DNA from: Streptomyces humicola
GTDB lineage: Bacteria > Actinomycetota > Actinomycetes > Streptomycetales > Streptomycetaceae
Direction: 5' to 3'
Assembly (NCBI RefSeq): GCF_024436035.1
Contig: NZ_JANFNG010000001.1
Coordinates: forward strand, 389,689-453,688
Length of the DNA stretch: 64,000 nucleotides
Program-made: the position numbers and the translations under genes
In this document: positions 1-8,945 of the stretch, piece after piece
How the letters are laid out: the number at the start of each line of letters is the position of its first letter
How positions within the stretch are numbered: the first letter of the stretch is position 1
Notes under the pieces: model-generated
What the model saw: the letters and a program-made list of their open reading frames with translations, nothing else
Told to the model about the DNA's origin: nothing
The model's database searches: none

Positions 1-720
1 ATCTCGGTGCTCGACACCCGGACCAACAAGATCGCCGCCACCGTGCCGGTAGGGAACAAACCCACTGCTGTCCGCCTGAGCCCGGGCGGCGGCTCCCTCT
101 ATGTTGCCAACGGCGGTTCGGACAGCGTCTCGGTGATCGACACCCGAACCAACCAGGTGACCGCTTCGGTCCCGGTCGGCGTCTCCCCTGTGAGCGTCGC
201 TATCAGCCGCGACGGTGCCACGGCCTACGTCGCCAACTCCGGATCGCGTAGCGTTTCGGTCATCGACACCCGTACGCAACGCGTCGTCCGCAGCGTGCCT
301 GCCGGCCGCTCCCCGGTGGGCGTCGCCGTCACCCCGGACGGTGAATCGGCCTATGTGGCCAACGAGGCGGTAGCAACCGTCTCGGTCGTAGGACTCGGCG
401 CACGGGCGGTTACCGCCACCGTCCCGGTCGGCGAAGGCCCCTTCGACGTAGCGCTGGCACCTGATGGCTCAAGGGCTTATGTCGCTGATCTCGGCCCAGG
501 CAAGGTATCCGTGATCGACACCCGTAGCCACCACGTCTCGGCCACCGTTGCCGTGGGCCCCCCGGGCACCGACCCGTTCAACCTGGCGGTCACCTCTGGC
601 GCGGTCTACGTCACGGAGCAGGGAGCGGGCATCCTTACGGTCATCAACCCCAAAAGCCTGAAGGTCGTCGCAACCGTGACGGTCGGCACCAGCCCCTATG
701 GCGTGGCGGTGAGTCCGTGA
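1..720 (+). CDS. YVTN beta-propeller repeat protein (5' end outside window)
   Basis: The reading frame is open from the first base, so the true start lies upstream of the window. The 237 or more residues consist of beta-propeller blades of about 42 residues, each carrying a version of SVSVIDTRTNxV followed by VPVGxSPxxVA and DGxxAYVAN. This is the YVTN/NHL-like propeller family, usually secreted or cell-surface proteins of unknown ligand. No catalytic residues are evident. The last blade ends with SPYGVAVSP and the stop, so the C-terminus looks complete. Function beyond a repeat scaffold cannot be told. The gene is followed by a nitroreductase relic, so it appears to be the last gene of its unit. 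Confidence 0.85.
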   Translation: MSVLDTRTNKIAATVPVGNKPTAVRLSPGGGSLYVANGGSDSVSVIDTRTNQVTASVPVGVSPVSVAISRDGATAYVANSGSRSVSVIDTRTQRVVRSVPAGRSPVGVAVTPDGESAYVANEAVATVSVVGLGARAVTATVPVGEGPFDVALAPDGSRAYVADLGPGKVSVIDTRSHHVSATVAVGPPGTDPFNLAVTSGAVYVTEQGAGILTVINPKSLKVVATVTVGTSPYGVAVSP

Positions 721-903
721 CCGCGGTGTCACCCGCTTCGAGCGGTCAATCCCGCACCTGGCGCAGGCCGGGTCGACAACAGCGTCCGGATCGGCACGTC
801 CGTACGGATCACAGCCAGGTGCAGCGCTGCGCCCGGCCCGGCAAGGGCTGGACTGATCAGGACGGGGCACGCGGGCCGGTGCCGTCCGCACCTCGAGACT
901 GGA

Positions 904-1135
904 ATGGCCGCGATACTTCAGTTGCTGACGGCCGTGGACGAAGGCATCGGCGCGCTGTTTCGGGATCCATCCGGGGCACGTTCACCCTTTCAAGGACGCT
1001 GTCGGTGTCCCCGGCGAATTCGAGCCGATCGCCGCCATGGCGATCGGTTACGACGCCGAGGAGCGCGAGCGCGATCTGCGGGCCGGACGGCGGCCGCTGC
1101 AGAGCATGGTTCACTACGGCACGTGGAACGGGTGA
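904..1135 (+). pseudogene. Nitroreductase C-terminal relic, frameshifted
   Basis: Two frames together read as the end of a nitroreductase: one gives LLTAVDEGIGALF near 920-960, and another resumes at about 980 with HPFKDAVGVPGEFEPIAAM, GYDAEERERDLRAGRRPL and MVHYGTWNG before a TGA at 1133-1135. The ending resembles the RRPLxxxVHxGxW tail common in this flavoprotein family. The N-terminal FMN-binding half is absent, so this is a remnant. The rest of 721-1287 shows no coding pattern. Confidence 0.55.
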
Positions 1136-1287
1136 AACCCACTCGAGCTCTGGTCCATCAGGGTGAAATATTTGGCCCGAGCGAGTGAATGGCGTGCGTG
1201 GCGTGGTATCTGTTCGACGGTTCCGGTTATATGCGGTGGCATGGGTGTGCCGTGCCCCGTGAATCCCCGAAATCGAGGAGCGTCAAA

Positions 1288-1665
1288 GTGAGAAATACCC
1301 TGCGCGCGAGCGCCTTGATAACCGGAGCGTGTGGCCTTTTGCTGGCCGCGGCCGGACCGTCGTTCGCCCAGACCCAGCGCGCACCCACTGGCGGCTTTGG
1401 CTCCGGCGGCTGGGGCGGCGGGTTGAAATCCATCGACAGCGACACGATCGCCGACTTCCGCATCTTCTTCCACTGCTCGTCGCCCTCCCGGACGTGCATC
1501 AACGGGCCGGTGAACAGCGGCAACCTCTGGGGTTCCCAGAACCTCTGGTGGAAGTCCGGCGCCGCCGACGACAGCGGCAGCCCCACCAACACCAACGGCA
1601 ACACCAACGGCCACATCGAGACCCACGGTCCGCAGGGCCCCAAGGACATTCAAACCGTCCGCTAG
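1288..1665 (+). CDS. Small secreted protein with Asn/Gly repeats (plus-strand partner)
   Basis: A 125-residue protein. The GTG at 1288 is chosen because GAGGAG lies 7 bases upstream and a classical signal peptide follows (VRNTLRASALI, a hydrophobic core, then SFAQ). The mature part has a Gly-rich segment, a CINGP motif, NSGN and SQN units, then alternating Asn-Gly and Asn-Thr (NTNGNTNGH). It shares CINGP followed by xxSxN, a DSGS/NSGD element and NTNG units with the convergent gene at 1750-2322, so the two look like paralogues. The NxGN pattern recalls the pentapeptide-like repeats of mycobacterial PPE-MPTR proteins, but there is no PPE domain. It has two Cys after the signal. Function is unknown; an extracellular or cell-wall location is inferred. 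Confidence 0.7.
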   Translation: MRNTLRASALITGACGLLLAAAGPSFAQTQRAPTGGFGSGGWGGGLKSIDSDTIADFRIFFHCSSPSRTCINGPVNSGNLWGSQNLWWKSGAADDSGSPTNTNGNTNGHIETHGPQGPKDIQTVR

Positions 1666-1749
1666 GACGCAGGTCAGATACACCGCCGTGATCGCCTGGC
1701 CAGTCCTTCCGGGCGAGCACGGACGGCGTCCAAGGCGAGCGTGATCAGG

Positions 1750-2322
1750 TCAGTGGCGGCCCCTCGCCTTCTGCCGCACCTCCTGCGGCGGCTTGGCCGC
1801 ACCCTGCGACAACCCCCCGGCGGGGGCGGCACCGCCGGGGGGCGGATCGGCGTGAGCGCCCATGACGGAGTCTCCACTGTTCGTGGAACCGTTCGTGTTC
1901 GCAAGGTTCCCGCTGCTGGTGGGGTTCCCCTGGTTGAGGAAGTTCCCGCTGTTCTGGCTGTTTCCGCTGTCTGCCGGACCGTTCACGTCCAAGATGTTAC
2001 CGGTGTGATAGGGATTTCCCTGGTTGGAGAAATTCCCGCTGTTCAGGCGGTTGTCGCTGTGCGCCGGGCCGTTGATGCAGGGGTGTGGAGAACTGCTCAC
2101 AGGTGATTTGTAGTTGTAGTCGACGAGGTGGTTGTTGCACAGTACGCCGGAGACCATCCTGCCCAGCGTGCCCACGTCGATACCCACCAGTGAGGAGAGC
2201 AGGGATTGTGGCGACGGCTGCGGCGCCGGTTGCGCGTGCGCGGTTCCGGCGCCACACATCACCAGCCCACAGGTGCCGACGACGGTCACGGCCTGCGCGA
2301 CTCTTCTCACAAAGCTCACCAT
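1750..2322 (-). CDS. Secreted Asn/Gly-repeat protein (minus-strand partner)
   Basis: A 190-residue protein. The ATG at 2322 is followed by a signal peptide (MVSFVRRVAQAV, hydrophobic core, GTAHAQ); a longer reading from 2406 is possible but adds a non-signal N-terminus. AGGAG lies about 12 bases upstream. After a short PQPSPQSLLSSLVGIDVG segment comes CINGP and a run of N-x-G-N units (NSGNFSNQGN, NSGNFLNQGN, SSGNLANTNG). It ends in a Pro/Gly/Ala-rich basic tail. The repeat is also visible in the DNA as two similar 30-base blocks near 1922 and 2012. It is convergent with, and paralogous to, the gene at 1288-1665. No catalytic motif is seen; surface location is inferred from the signal peptide. 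Confidence 0.7.
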   Translation of the reverse strand: MVSFVRRVAQAVTVVGTCGLVMCGAGTAHAQPAPQPSPQSLLSSLVGIDVGTLGRMVSGVLCNNHLVDYNYKSPVSSSPHPCINGPAHSDNRLNSGNFSNQGNPYHTGNILDVNGPADSGNSQNSGNFLNQGNPTSSGNLANTNGSTNSGDSVMGAHADPPPGGAAPAGGLSQGAAKPPQEVRQKARGRH

Positions 2323-2584
2323 CCTCTGAATACGCTCCTGCGGGCCTAATCGTGCGGCATCTGCTACGGCTATGTGGTCGGTAACCCGCCGAAAAAAGCT
2401 GATCATCCGTCAAATTCATTCGCACGGCTCAGTCGCGGGCTCTCCGGCGTCCCATCTCGAGGGCGAATCAAAGGCGGGTTGACCTCTTCTCTGAGGGCCG
2501 GAAGATCGGCGAAGTGAAGTGCAAGGACATCTACACCAAGGGCCGCGAGGGCTGATGGCGGGCCACCCGCGCCAGTTCGGCCCC

Positions 2585-2848
2585 TGCGGCGCCTACGGCG
2601 TCCCCGGGGGAGGGAGCGCCTGCCCGGCAGCTCGACGAGCTGGTCACCGGCATCTCTTCCGCGGTGGAGACCGAGCCGCGGCCTGCATGCGCTACCTCAC
2701 CACCGGCACTCACGGCTACGAGGCGAAGCGCACGCATCGGCTGGCGGCATCGTCCGGGCTGCGCTGGTGCGCTGACCTGCTGCACGCGATCATCGACTGC
2801 TTCGAGAAGCACGCCTGGATGGTCAGCGCGGAGAACCGATCCGCCTGA
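2585..2848 (+). pseudogene. Dps-like DNA-protection protein C-terminal relic
   Basis: One frame around 2625-2670 reads QLDELVTGISSAVET. A second frame ends with LLHAIIDCFEKHAWMVSAENR and a stop at 2846-2848. Together they match the last two helices of Dps-family ferritin-like proteins, where the tail is typically DLLxEIIxGLEKxxWMLxAxxR. The first half, including the ferroxidase residues, is missing and the two pieces are out of frame, so this cannot make a working Dps. Confidence 0.5.
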
Positions 2849-2934
2849 AGTTGGTCCTCTGGCTTGTCGCGCACTGGCGTAGCGGCCGGGCGACACGCTC
2901 GGGGAACCGTTCCGCAGACGCGCCGCACGCGCCG

Positions 2935-3030
2935 GCCGCGCTCCGCGAACTGGTCCACGCCGAGCTGCGCGAACGGATCATCGGCGGCCGCCCGCAACCC
3001 GGCAGCCGCCTGGTCGCGCCCTGCGCCACG
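2935..3030 (+). pseudogene. GntR-type regulator N-terminal relic
   Basis: The segment reads ALRELVHAELRERIIGG followed by PQPGSRLV, the usual first helix and wing of a GntR/FadR-type DNA-binding domain. The recognition helix and everything downstream are replaced by unrelated sequence. The remaining parts of 2323-3163 show no further recognisable coding content. Confidence 0.4.
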
Positions 3031-3163
3031 TCCGGCTCAACCACGCGCCCGCCCTCCGTCTCCTCTTCGGGTCGGCGCCTCGCCCGCCGTCGGAGCATAA
3101 ACTCCACGAGATCGGCACCATCGGCAACGCCGGACGCGGCCAGAACCAGCGAGGTCGTCCCAC

Positions 3164-4804
3164 GTGAGCGAAGAGATCGGCATACCGCCCACCCACACAT
3201 CGTCGCTGACCGTGCGCGATGTGCTGGACCTCGACGTGGTGACCCCATGGGGCCCCGAGGTGGTGGCCGGTGCGGGGAACCTGGGGCGCCGGGTGCGCTG
3301 GATTCACGTGGCCGAGGCGACCGACGTGGGGGTCATGCTCACCGGCGGGGAGATGCTGCTGACCACGGGCGTCCTGCTGGCCGGGGACGAGCAGGCCCAG
3401 GTGGCCTACGTCCAGTCGCTGCACCAGGCTGACGCTGCCGCCGTGCTGCTGGGCCTGGGGCGGGCGTTCCGGACCACGCCTCCCGCGATGCGGCGCGCAG
3501 CGGAGCATTGCGGGCTGCCCTTGATCGTCCTGCATCGACCGGCGCCGTTCGCCCGGCTCACCGAGGAGGTGCACTCCCGGCTGGTGCACGGCCGGTTCGC
3601 GGCGCTCAACCTGTCCGAGCGGATCCGTTCCTCGCTCACCGCGCTCAACCTCTCCGGCGCCTCGTTGCAGCAGCTGCTCGACGAGATCGCCTCGTACAGC
3701 GGTTGTCCGGCAGTGCTGGTGAACCTGGCGCACCGGGTGCTCGCCACCGCCGGGGAGAAGAACGCGCTGAGCGAGCTGCTGCGTGACTGGGACCGGGTCT
3801 CCCGGCAGGTGGCCGATCTGGTGCGCAACGAGCCGGTGACCGTCGGCCCGGACGGCTGGATTGTGGCGGCGCTGGAGGCGCGCGGCCGGCAGTGGGGGCG
3901 GCTGGTCCTCTTCGGCTACCAGGGCTCGGAGGAGTCCGGCCAGGTGCTGGCCCGGCGGGCTGCGGAGGCGCTGGCGATGCACCGCCTGCTCGGGGAGGGC
4001 GACCGTGGCTGGGAAGGGCATGCGGCGGAGTCGCTCCTCACCGACCTTGCCTCGGGGACGGCGAGGCCGGAGCAGCTGCTCACCCGGGTTCGGGCCGCCG
4101 GCCTTCCGGTGAACCGCCGCGTCTTCGTGCCCCTGGTGGTCCGGCTGCCGGGCAACCGGGGGACGGCCGGCCGGGAGCAGCTGCCGGAGCTGATCGACCG
4201 GATCCTCGGCGAGGAGCCCGCGGTGGCGGGCCTGGCGGGGCGCATCGGACCGGACGGCGCCGCGGTGCTGCTCAGCATCGCCTTCGACCACGACGTCGAC
4301 GCCGCCGTGCAGCGGGTCGCGGTGCAGGTCCACGAGCGGCTGGCGGTCCGGGAGTCGGCGGCGGTGATCGGCGCGGGCTTCGGGTGTACGACCCTCGACG
4401 AGGTGCGGCGCTCCTTCGTCGAGGCGGTGCATGTCGCCGACGCCGCGGTGGCGGGCCCGCCGGCTGCTCCCGTGGCGCGGCTGCGGGACGTACGGCTGCG
4501 CGGGCTCGTGCGGCTGCTGCGCGACGAGCCGCAGTTGCAGGCGTTCATCGAACGCGAACTCGGGCCGCTGCTGGAGAAAAGGACGCTCCTTGGCGTGTTG
4601 CGCACCTATCTGGAGACGGGCCGCAACAAGTCGCTCGCCGCGCAGGCGCACCACATCAGCCGGCCCGCGCTCTACCGGCGTCTGGAGTCCATCGAGACGC
4701 TGCTCGGGATCGACTTGGACGACTGGGAGCAGGTGGCGTCGCTGTACGTCGCGTTGCTCGCCCACCAGGCGCAGCGGGCCGCCGGCCCCGAGTCCGCCCA
4801 GTGA
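3164..4804 (+). CDS. PucR-family transcriptional regulator of the pyrimidine operon
   Basis: A 546-residue protein starting at GTG 3164. An N-terminal purine-catabolism regulator domain (about residues 15-135, VRDVLDLDVVTPWG then WIHVAEATDVG and GGEMLLTTG) is followed by a GAF-like middle and a C-terminal PucR helix-turn-helix (about 475-535, LLGVLRTYLETGRNKSLAA then HISRPALYRRLESIE). Regulators of this type sense nucleobase catabolites and control purine or pyrimidine breakdown. It is convergent with the adjacent permease gene, with only 33 bases between the stops, and the four-gene operon 4838-9788 is its likely target. That link is inference from position. Length and domain order are normal for the family. 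Confidence 0.9.
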   Translation: MSEEIGIPPTHTSSLTVRDVLDLDVVTPWGPEVVAGAGNLGRRVRWIHVAEATDVGVMLTGGEMLLTTGVLLAGDEQAQVAYVQSLHQADAAAVLLGLGRAFRTTPPAMRRAAEHCGLPLIVLHRPAPFARLTEEVHSRLVHGRFAALNLSERIRSSLTALNLSGASLQQLLDEIASYSGCPAVLVNLAHRVLATAGEKNALSELLRDWDRVSRQVADLVRNEPVTVGPDGWIVAALEARGRQWGRLVLFGYQGSEESGQVLARRAAEALAMHRLLGEGDRGWEGHAAESLLTDLASGTARPEQLLTRVRAAGLPVNRRVFVPLVVRLPGNRGTAGREQLPELIDRILGEEPAVAGLAGRIGPDGAAVLLSIAFDHDVDAAVQRVAVQVHERLAVRESAAVIGAGFGCTTLDEVRRSFVEAVHVADAAVAGPPAAPVARLRDVRLRGLVRLLRDEPQLQAFIERELGPLLEKRTLLGVLRTYLETGRNKSLAAQAHHISRPALYRRLESIETLLGIDLDDWEQVASLYVALLAHQAQRAAGPESAQ

Positions 4805-4837
4805 ACCGGACGGCCTGCGGCTCGCCGCGTGGTGCTG

Positions 4838-6385
4838 TCAACGCACGGCCGGGGTCGGCCCGCCCGCCATCTGCCCGGCCGGTGCCAGCCGTGTCAGACC
4901 GGTGTAGAGCACGAGTGCGCAGGCGAGTCCGACCGCCCAGCCGTAGTCGGCAAGCGGTTTGAGGAAGGAGATCATGCCGCCGGACGGGAACGGGCCGCCG
5001 TACGAGCCGCCGACGGCGAGCAGACCGCCGACGACGAAGGCCACAAGCGCCCGCCAGTTCCAGCCGGAGGCGTACCAGTAGCTGCCGCCGGGGGTGTAGA
5101 GCTGGTCCAGCTCCAGGCGGGTGCGGCGCACGATCCAGTAGTCGGCGATGAGGATGCCGGCGACAGTGCCGAGCAGACCGCCCACCACGCCCAGCCACGT
5201 GAAGATGTAGATGTGCGGGTTGGAGATCAGCTTCCACGGCATGATGGCGATGCCGACCACGCCGGTGATCAGTGCCCCGGTGCGGAAGGTGATCAGCTTG
5301 GGCAGCAGGTTGGCCAGGTCGTAGGCGGGGCTGACGACATTGGCGGCGATGTTCACCGACAGGGTGGCGATCAACACCGTGAACAGCGCGAAGAGGGTGC
5401 CCGCGACGCTGTTCATCTTGGCGGCGAGCGCGATCGGGTCCCAGATCGGGGTGTGGTAGACGGCCTGTGAGCCCGAGGTGACCAGCACCGAGAGCAGCGC
5501 GAAGAGTGTCATGGTGGTCGGCAGCCCGAGCGCCTGTCCGCGGATCTGGGAGCGCTGGCTGCCGCCGAACCGGGTGAAGTCCGGGATGTTGAGGGAGAGC
5601 GTCGACCAGAAGCCGATCATGCCCATCAGAGAGGGGAAGAAGACCTTCCAGAAGCTGCCGCCCCAGCCGAGCTTGGACGGCTGGTGGAGCAGTGGGCCGA
5701 AGCCGCCTGCCTTGACGGTGATCCACGCCAGCAGCGCCAGGGCGCCGACGATGACGAACGGCGCTGCCCAGTTCTCGAAGCGCCGCAGCGTCTCCATGCC
5801 GCGGTGGATGACGATGATCTCCAGAACCCAGAAGAGCAGGAAGGAGAGCCACTGCGTCCACGGGAAGCCGCCGACGGCGGAGGCGGTCTGCCAGCCGTGC
5901 CCGAAGAGCTTACCCGCGAGCAGGAAGATGCCCTCGCCGCCGATCCATGACTGGATGCCGAACCAGGCGCAGGCGACGGCCGCCCGTACCAGCGCGGGAA
6001 GGTTGGCGCCACGCAGCCCGAAGGAGGCGCGGGCGAACACAGGGAAGGGAATGCCGTACTTGGTGCCCGCATGGCCGGTGAGCAGCATCGGGATCAGGAC
6101 GATGACGTTGGCCAGGGCGATGGTGAACACCGCCTGCTTCCAGTCCATTCCGATCGCCACAAGACCGGAGGCGAGGGTCCAGGAGGGGATGTTGTGGGCC
6201 ATGCCGACCCACAGGGCCAGGAAGTTGTAGGTGGTCCAGTGCCTGCGCTCCACCGGGACCGGCCGCAGGTCGGCGTTGGCGAAGTCGGGGTCGCTGAGCG
6301 AGACGCCGTCAGCCAGTTCGACGCGGCCGTCGGGGTGGGTGAGTTGGGCCGCCGAAGGCGAGGGCACGGGAGTTGCAGCGGACAT
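4838..6385 (-). CDS. NCS1-family nucleobase permease (uracil/hydantoin/allantoin type)
   Basis: A 515-residue integral membrane protein with about 12 hydrophobic helices. The start ATG at 6385 begins MSAATPVPSPSAAQL; the frame is open far upstream but that sequence is the antisense of other genes. NCS1 hallmarks include NADLRPVPVERRHWTTYNF near the N-terminus, WVGMAHNIPSWTLASG in helix 1, and later SLNIPDFTRFG. Members import uracil, allantoin, hydantoins or thiamine precursors with a cation. As the last gene of the operon after beta-ureidopropionase, dihydropyrimidinase and an LLM enzyme, it probably imports a pyrimidine or dihydropyrimidine. The exact substrate cannot be read from sequence. 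Confidence 0.9.
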   Translation of the reverse strand: MSAATPVPSPSAAQLTHPDGRVELADGVSLSDPDFANADLRPVPVERRHWTTYNFLALWVGMAHNIPSWTLASGLVAIGMDWKQAVFTIALANVIVLIPMLLTGHAGTKYGIPFPVFARASFGLRGANLPALVRAAVACAWFGIQSWIGGEGIFLLAGKLFGHGWQTASAVGGFPWTQWLSFLLFWVLEIIVIHRGMETLRRFENWAAPFVIVGALALLAWITVKAGGFGPLLHQPSKLGWGGSFWKVFFPSLMGMIGFWSTLSLNIPDFTRFGGSQRSQIRGQALGLPTTMTLFALLSVLVTSGSQAVYHTPIWDPIALAAKMNSVAGTLFALFTVLIATLSVNIAANVVSPAYDLANLLPKLITFRTGALITGVVGIAIMPWKLISNPHIYIFTWLGVVGGLLGTVAGILIADYWIVRRTRLELDQLYTPGGSYWYASGWNWRALVAFVVGGLLAVGGSYGGPFPSGGMISFLKPLADYGWAVGLACALVLYTGLTRLAPAGQMAGGPTPAVR

Positions 6386-6486
6386 GTACGGCCACCTCGG
6401 TTCGCGAGATCTCGCACGGGGGACGGGAGGAAACCCGGCGTGCACGGCGCTGGGCCGCCGGAGGTGCTCCGCTCCGGCCGGAGCGG

Positions 6487-7503
6487 TCAGCCGAGTGCGG
6501 GGATGACGTGGGCGCCGTAGGCGTCGATGACCGGCTCCACGGCATCGTGCATGGCGTAGACCGCGAACTGGTCCACGCCCAGGTCGCGCAGCGCCTTCAA
6601 CTGGGCGGTCTGTGCCTCGGGCGGACCGATGAGGCAGAACCGGTCCACGATCTCGTCGGGCACGAACGCGGTGTCCGGGTTCCCGGTGCGGCCGTGGTGA
6701 CGGTAGTCGTACCCCTGCCGCTCCTTGATGTACGCGGTGAGCGCCTCCGGCACCCTCGCCGAGTGCTCGCCGTATCGCGCGACCAGGTCGGCGACGTGGT
6801 TGCCGACCATGCCGCCGAACCAGCGGCACTGCTCCCGGGCGTGTGCCAGGGCCCCGGGAGAGTCGTCGTCGGTGACGTACGCGGGCGCCGCCACGCAGAT
6901 CGTCACCTCGTCCGGGTCCCGTCCGGCCTCGGCGGCCGCGTTCCGTACCGCCTTGACCATCCACTCCGTGAGGAAGGGGTCGGCGAGCTGAAGAATGAAC
7001 CCGTCGGCCTGCCTCCCCGTCAGGGCCAGCGCCTTCGGCCCGTACGCCCCCATCCACACCGGCAGCGAGGCGCCCTCCCTCACCCACGGCAGGCGCATCG
7101 CGGTGCCGTCCACCACCGCTTCCCGGCCCTCCGCTAGCTCCTTGATCGCATGCATCGCCTCGGACAGCCGCCCCAGCGTCGCCGGTTTGCGGCCTGCCAC
7201 GCGCATGGCCGAGTCGCCGCGCCCGATCCCGCACACCGTCCGGTTGCCGAACATGTCGCCCAACGTGGCGAACAGTGATGCCGTCACCTCCCAGGTGCGG
7301 GTCGATGGATTGGTCACCATCGGGCCGACGACCATCCGTTCGGTGGCCGCCAGGATCTGGCTGTAGATGACGAACGGTTCCTGCCACAGCACCGCCGAGT
7401 CGAAGGTCCAGCCATGGGTGAAGCCTGCCGACTCGGCGCGCTTCATCCGCTCGACCAGCAGCGAGGCGGGCGGGTCGGTCTGCAGCACAAGGCCGATGTC
7501 CAT
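6487..7503 (-). CDS. LLM-class F420/flavin-dependent oxidoreductase in the pyrimidine operon
   Basis: A 338-residue luciferase-like monooxygenase-fold protein, with GGAGG 6 bases before ATG 7503. It carries the typical LLM pattern: MDIGLVLQTDPP, then GFTHGWTFDS, the strand ATERMVVGPMVTNPSTR, and VCGIGRGDSAMRVAGRKP with the substrate-side Gly/Arg. It is 21 bases downstream of the dihydropyrimidinase stop and 101 bases upstream of the permease. This subfamily is found repeatedly beside dihydropyrimidinase genes in actinobacteria. Because no dihydropyrimidine dehydrogenase is visible here, a role in the pyrimidine/dihydropyrimidine redox step is a reasonable inference, not shown. F420 versus FMN use is not resolved. 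Confidence 0.85.
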   Translation of the reverse strand: MDIGLVLQTDPPASLLVERMKRAESAGFTHGWTFDSAVLWQEPFVIYSQILAATERMVVGPMVTNPSTRTWEVTASLFATLGDMFGNRTVCGIGRGDSAMRVAGRKPATLGRLSEAMHAIKELAEGREAVVDGTAMRLPWVREGASLPVWMGAYGPKALALTGRQADGFILQLADPFLTEWMVKAVRNAAAEAGRDPDEVTICVAAPAYVTDDDSPGALAHAREQCRWFGGMVGNHVADLVARYGEHSARVPEALTAYIKERQGYDYRHHGRTGNPDTAFVPDEIVDRFCLIGPPEAQTAQLKALRDLGVDQFAVYAMHDAVEPVIDAYGAHVIPALG

Positions 7504-7524
7504 GGGAAACCTCCGGTTCTCGGG

Positions 7525-8925
7525 TCAGCTGAGGTACTGGCAGGTCGAGCGCGTCTGGTAGCGGCCGTGGCCGGACCGGCCCAGATAGGTGCCGTCGTCG
7601 ATCACCACCGTGCCCCTGGAGAGCACGGTGGCAGACTTGCCGCGCACGCGCATGCCCTCGTACGCCGAGTAGTCGACGTTCATGTGATGGGTTGTCACGG
7701 ACAGGATGTGCGTCACGTCCGGGTCGTAGATCACGATGTCGGCGTCGGAGCCGGGCGCGATGGTTCCCTTGCGGGGATAGAGCCCGAACATCCGCGCAGG
7801 CGTCGCCGAGGCGATCTCGACCCACCGCCGTCGTGAGATGCGGCCGTCCACCACTGCCTGGTGCAGCAGGTCCATCCGGTTCTCCACCCCAGGCAGGCCG
7901 TTGGGGATCTTCGAGAAGTCCCCCGTGCCCAGCTCCTTCTGACCCGCGAAACAGAACGGGCAGTGGTCCGTCGAGACCACCTGGAGGTCGTTGGTCCGCA
8001 ACCCCTGCCACAGCGCCGCCTGGTGCTCCTTGGGCCGCAGCGGCGTGGAGCAGACGTACTTCGCTCCTTCGAACCCGGGCTCGGCGAGGTTGTCCGTCGA
8101 CAGGAACAGGTACTGCGGACACGTCTCGCCGAAGACATTGAGTCCCCGGTCGCGGGCCGCCGCAAGCTCCGCCACCGCCGACTCGGCAGAGACGTGCACC
8201 ACATACAGCGGCGCGCCCGCCACCTCCGCCAGCCGGATCGCCCGGTGCGTCGCCTCGGCCTCCAGCAGCTCGCGGCGCGCCTCACCGTGGTACCGCGGAT
8301 CCGTCCGGCCGGCCGCCAGCGCCTGCTCGACGAGGACGTCGATGGCGATGCCGTTCTCGGCGTGCACCATCACCAGGCCGCCGCCCGCCGCACCCTGCTG
8401 CATCGCCCGCAGAATCTTCCCGTCGTCGCTGTAGAAGACCCCGGGGTAGGCCATGAACAGCTTGAAGGAGGTGACCCCCTCATCCACCAGGAGGTCCATC
8501 TCCTTCAGGCTGTCCTCGGTCACGTCTGCGAGGATCATGTGGAAGGCGTAGTCGATGGCGCAGTTGCCTTCCGCCTTGGCATGCCAGGCGTCGAGGCCCT
8601 CGCGCAGCGACCGCCCGACGCTCTGCACGGCGAAGTCCACGATGGTCGTCGTGCCGCCCCAGGCCGCCGCCCGGCTGCCGGTCTCGAAGGTGTCCGAGGC
8701 GTACGTTCCGCCGAACGGCAGCTCCATGTGCGTATGGGCGTCCACTCCGCCGGGGATGACGTACTTCCCCGATGCGTCGATCACCGTCTGCGCCGACCAG
8801 CCCTCCGCCACCGCACTGCCGGTGGTAGCCAGCGCCACCACCCGCTCACCTTCGATCAGGACGTCCGCCGCCATCTCCTCGGCTGCCGTGATCACCAGTC
8901 CGCCGCGTATCACCGTACGAGCCAC
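7525..8925 (-). CDS. hydA: Dihydropyrimidinase (D-hydantoinase type)
   Basis: A 466-residue amidohydrolase that opens the dihydrouracil or dihydrothymine ring to give N-carbamoyl-beta-amino acids. The binuclear metal site is visible: DAHTHMELPFGG (about residues 60-70), the carboxylated lysine in SFKLFMAYPGVFY (near 150), the histidines of VMVHAEN and YVVHVSAESA, and the aspartate of STDHCPF. Length is normal. The start is GTG 8925 with GGAG about 10 bases upstream. The upstream gene, beta-ureidopropionase, ends 20 bases before it, so the two are co-transcribed and catalyse successive steps. Confidence 0.93.
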   Translation of the reverse strand: MARTVIRGGLVITAAEEMAADVLIEGERVVALATTGSAVAEGWSAQTVIDASGKYVIPGGVDAHTHMELPFGGTYASDTFETGSRAAAWGGTTTIVDFAVQSVGRSLREGLDAWHAKAEGNCAIDYAFHMILADVTEDSLKEMDLLVDEGVTSFKLFMAYPGVFYSDDGKILRAMQQGAAGGGLVMVHAENGIAIDVLVEQALAAGRTDPRYHGEARRELLEAEATHRAIRLAEVAGAPLYVVHVSAESAVAELAAARDRGLNVFGETCPQYLFLSTDNLAEPGFEGAKYVCSTPLRPKEHQAALWQGLRTNDLQVVSTDHCPFCFAGQKELGTGDFSKIPNGLPGVENRMDLLHQAVVDGRISRRRWVEIASATPARMFGLYPRKGTIAPGSDADIVIYDPDVTHILSVTTHHMNVDYSAYEGMRVRGKSATVLSRGTVVIDDGTYLGRSGHGRYQTRSTCQYLS

Positions 8926-8945
8926 TGCCAGTTCTCTCCTTCACG

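Noticed and set aside
1900-2060. Repeated 30-base blocks considered as a CRISPR-like or tandem repeat array
   Set aside because: The repeats encode N-x-G-N units of the secreted protein, vary in sequence and have no spacer structure.
2978-4765. Long minus-strand open frame opposite the PucR gene
   Set aside because: It is the antisense of a well-supported gene; composition is Arg/His/Gln-rich with no motifs, as expected in high-GC DNA.
6386-8122. Upstream extension of the NCS1 permease frame
   Set aside because: The extra 579 codons lie antisense/out of frame over the LLM and dihydropyrimidinase genes, and the family start is at MSAATPV (6385).
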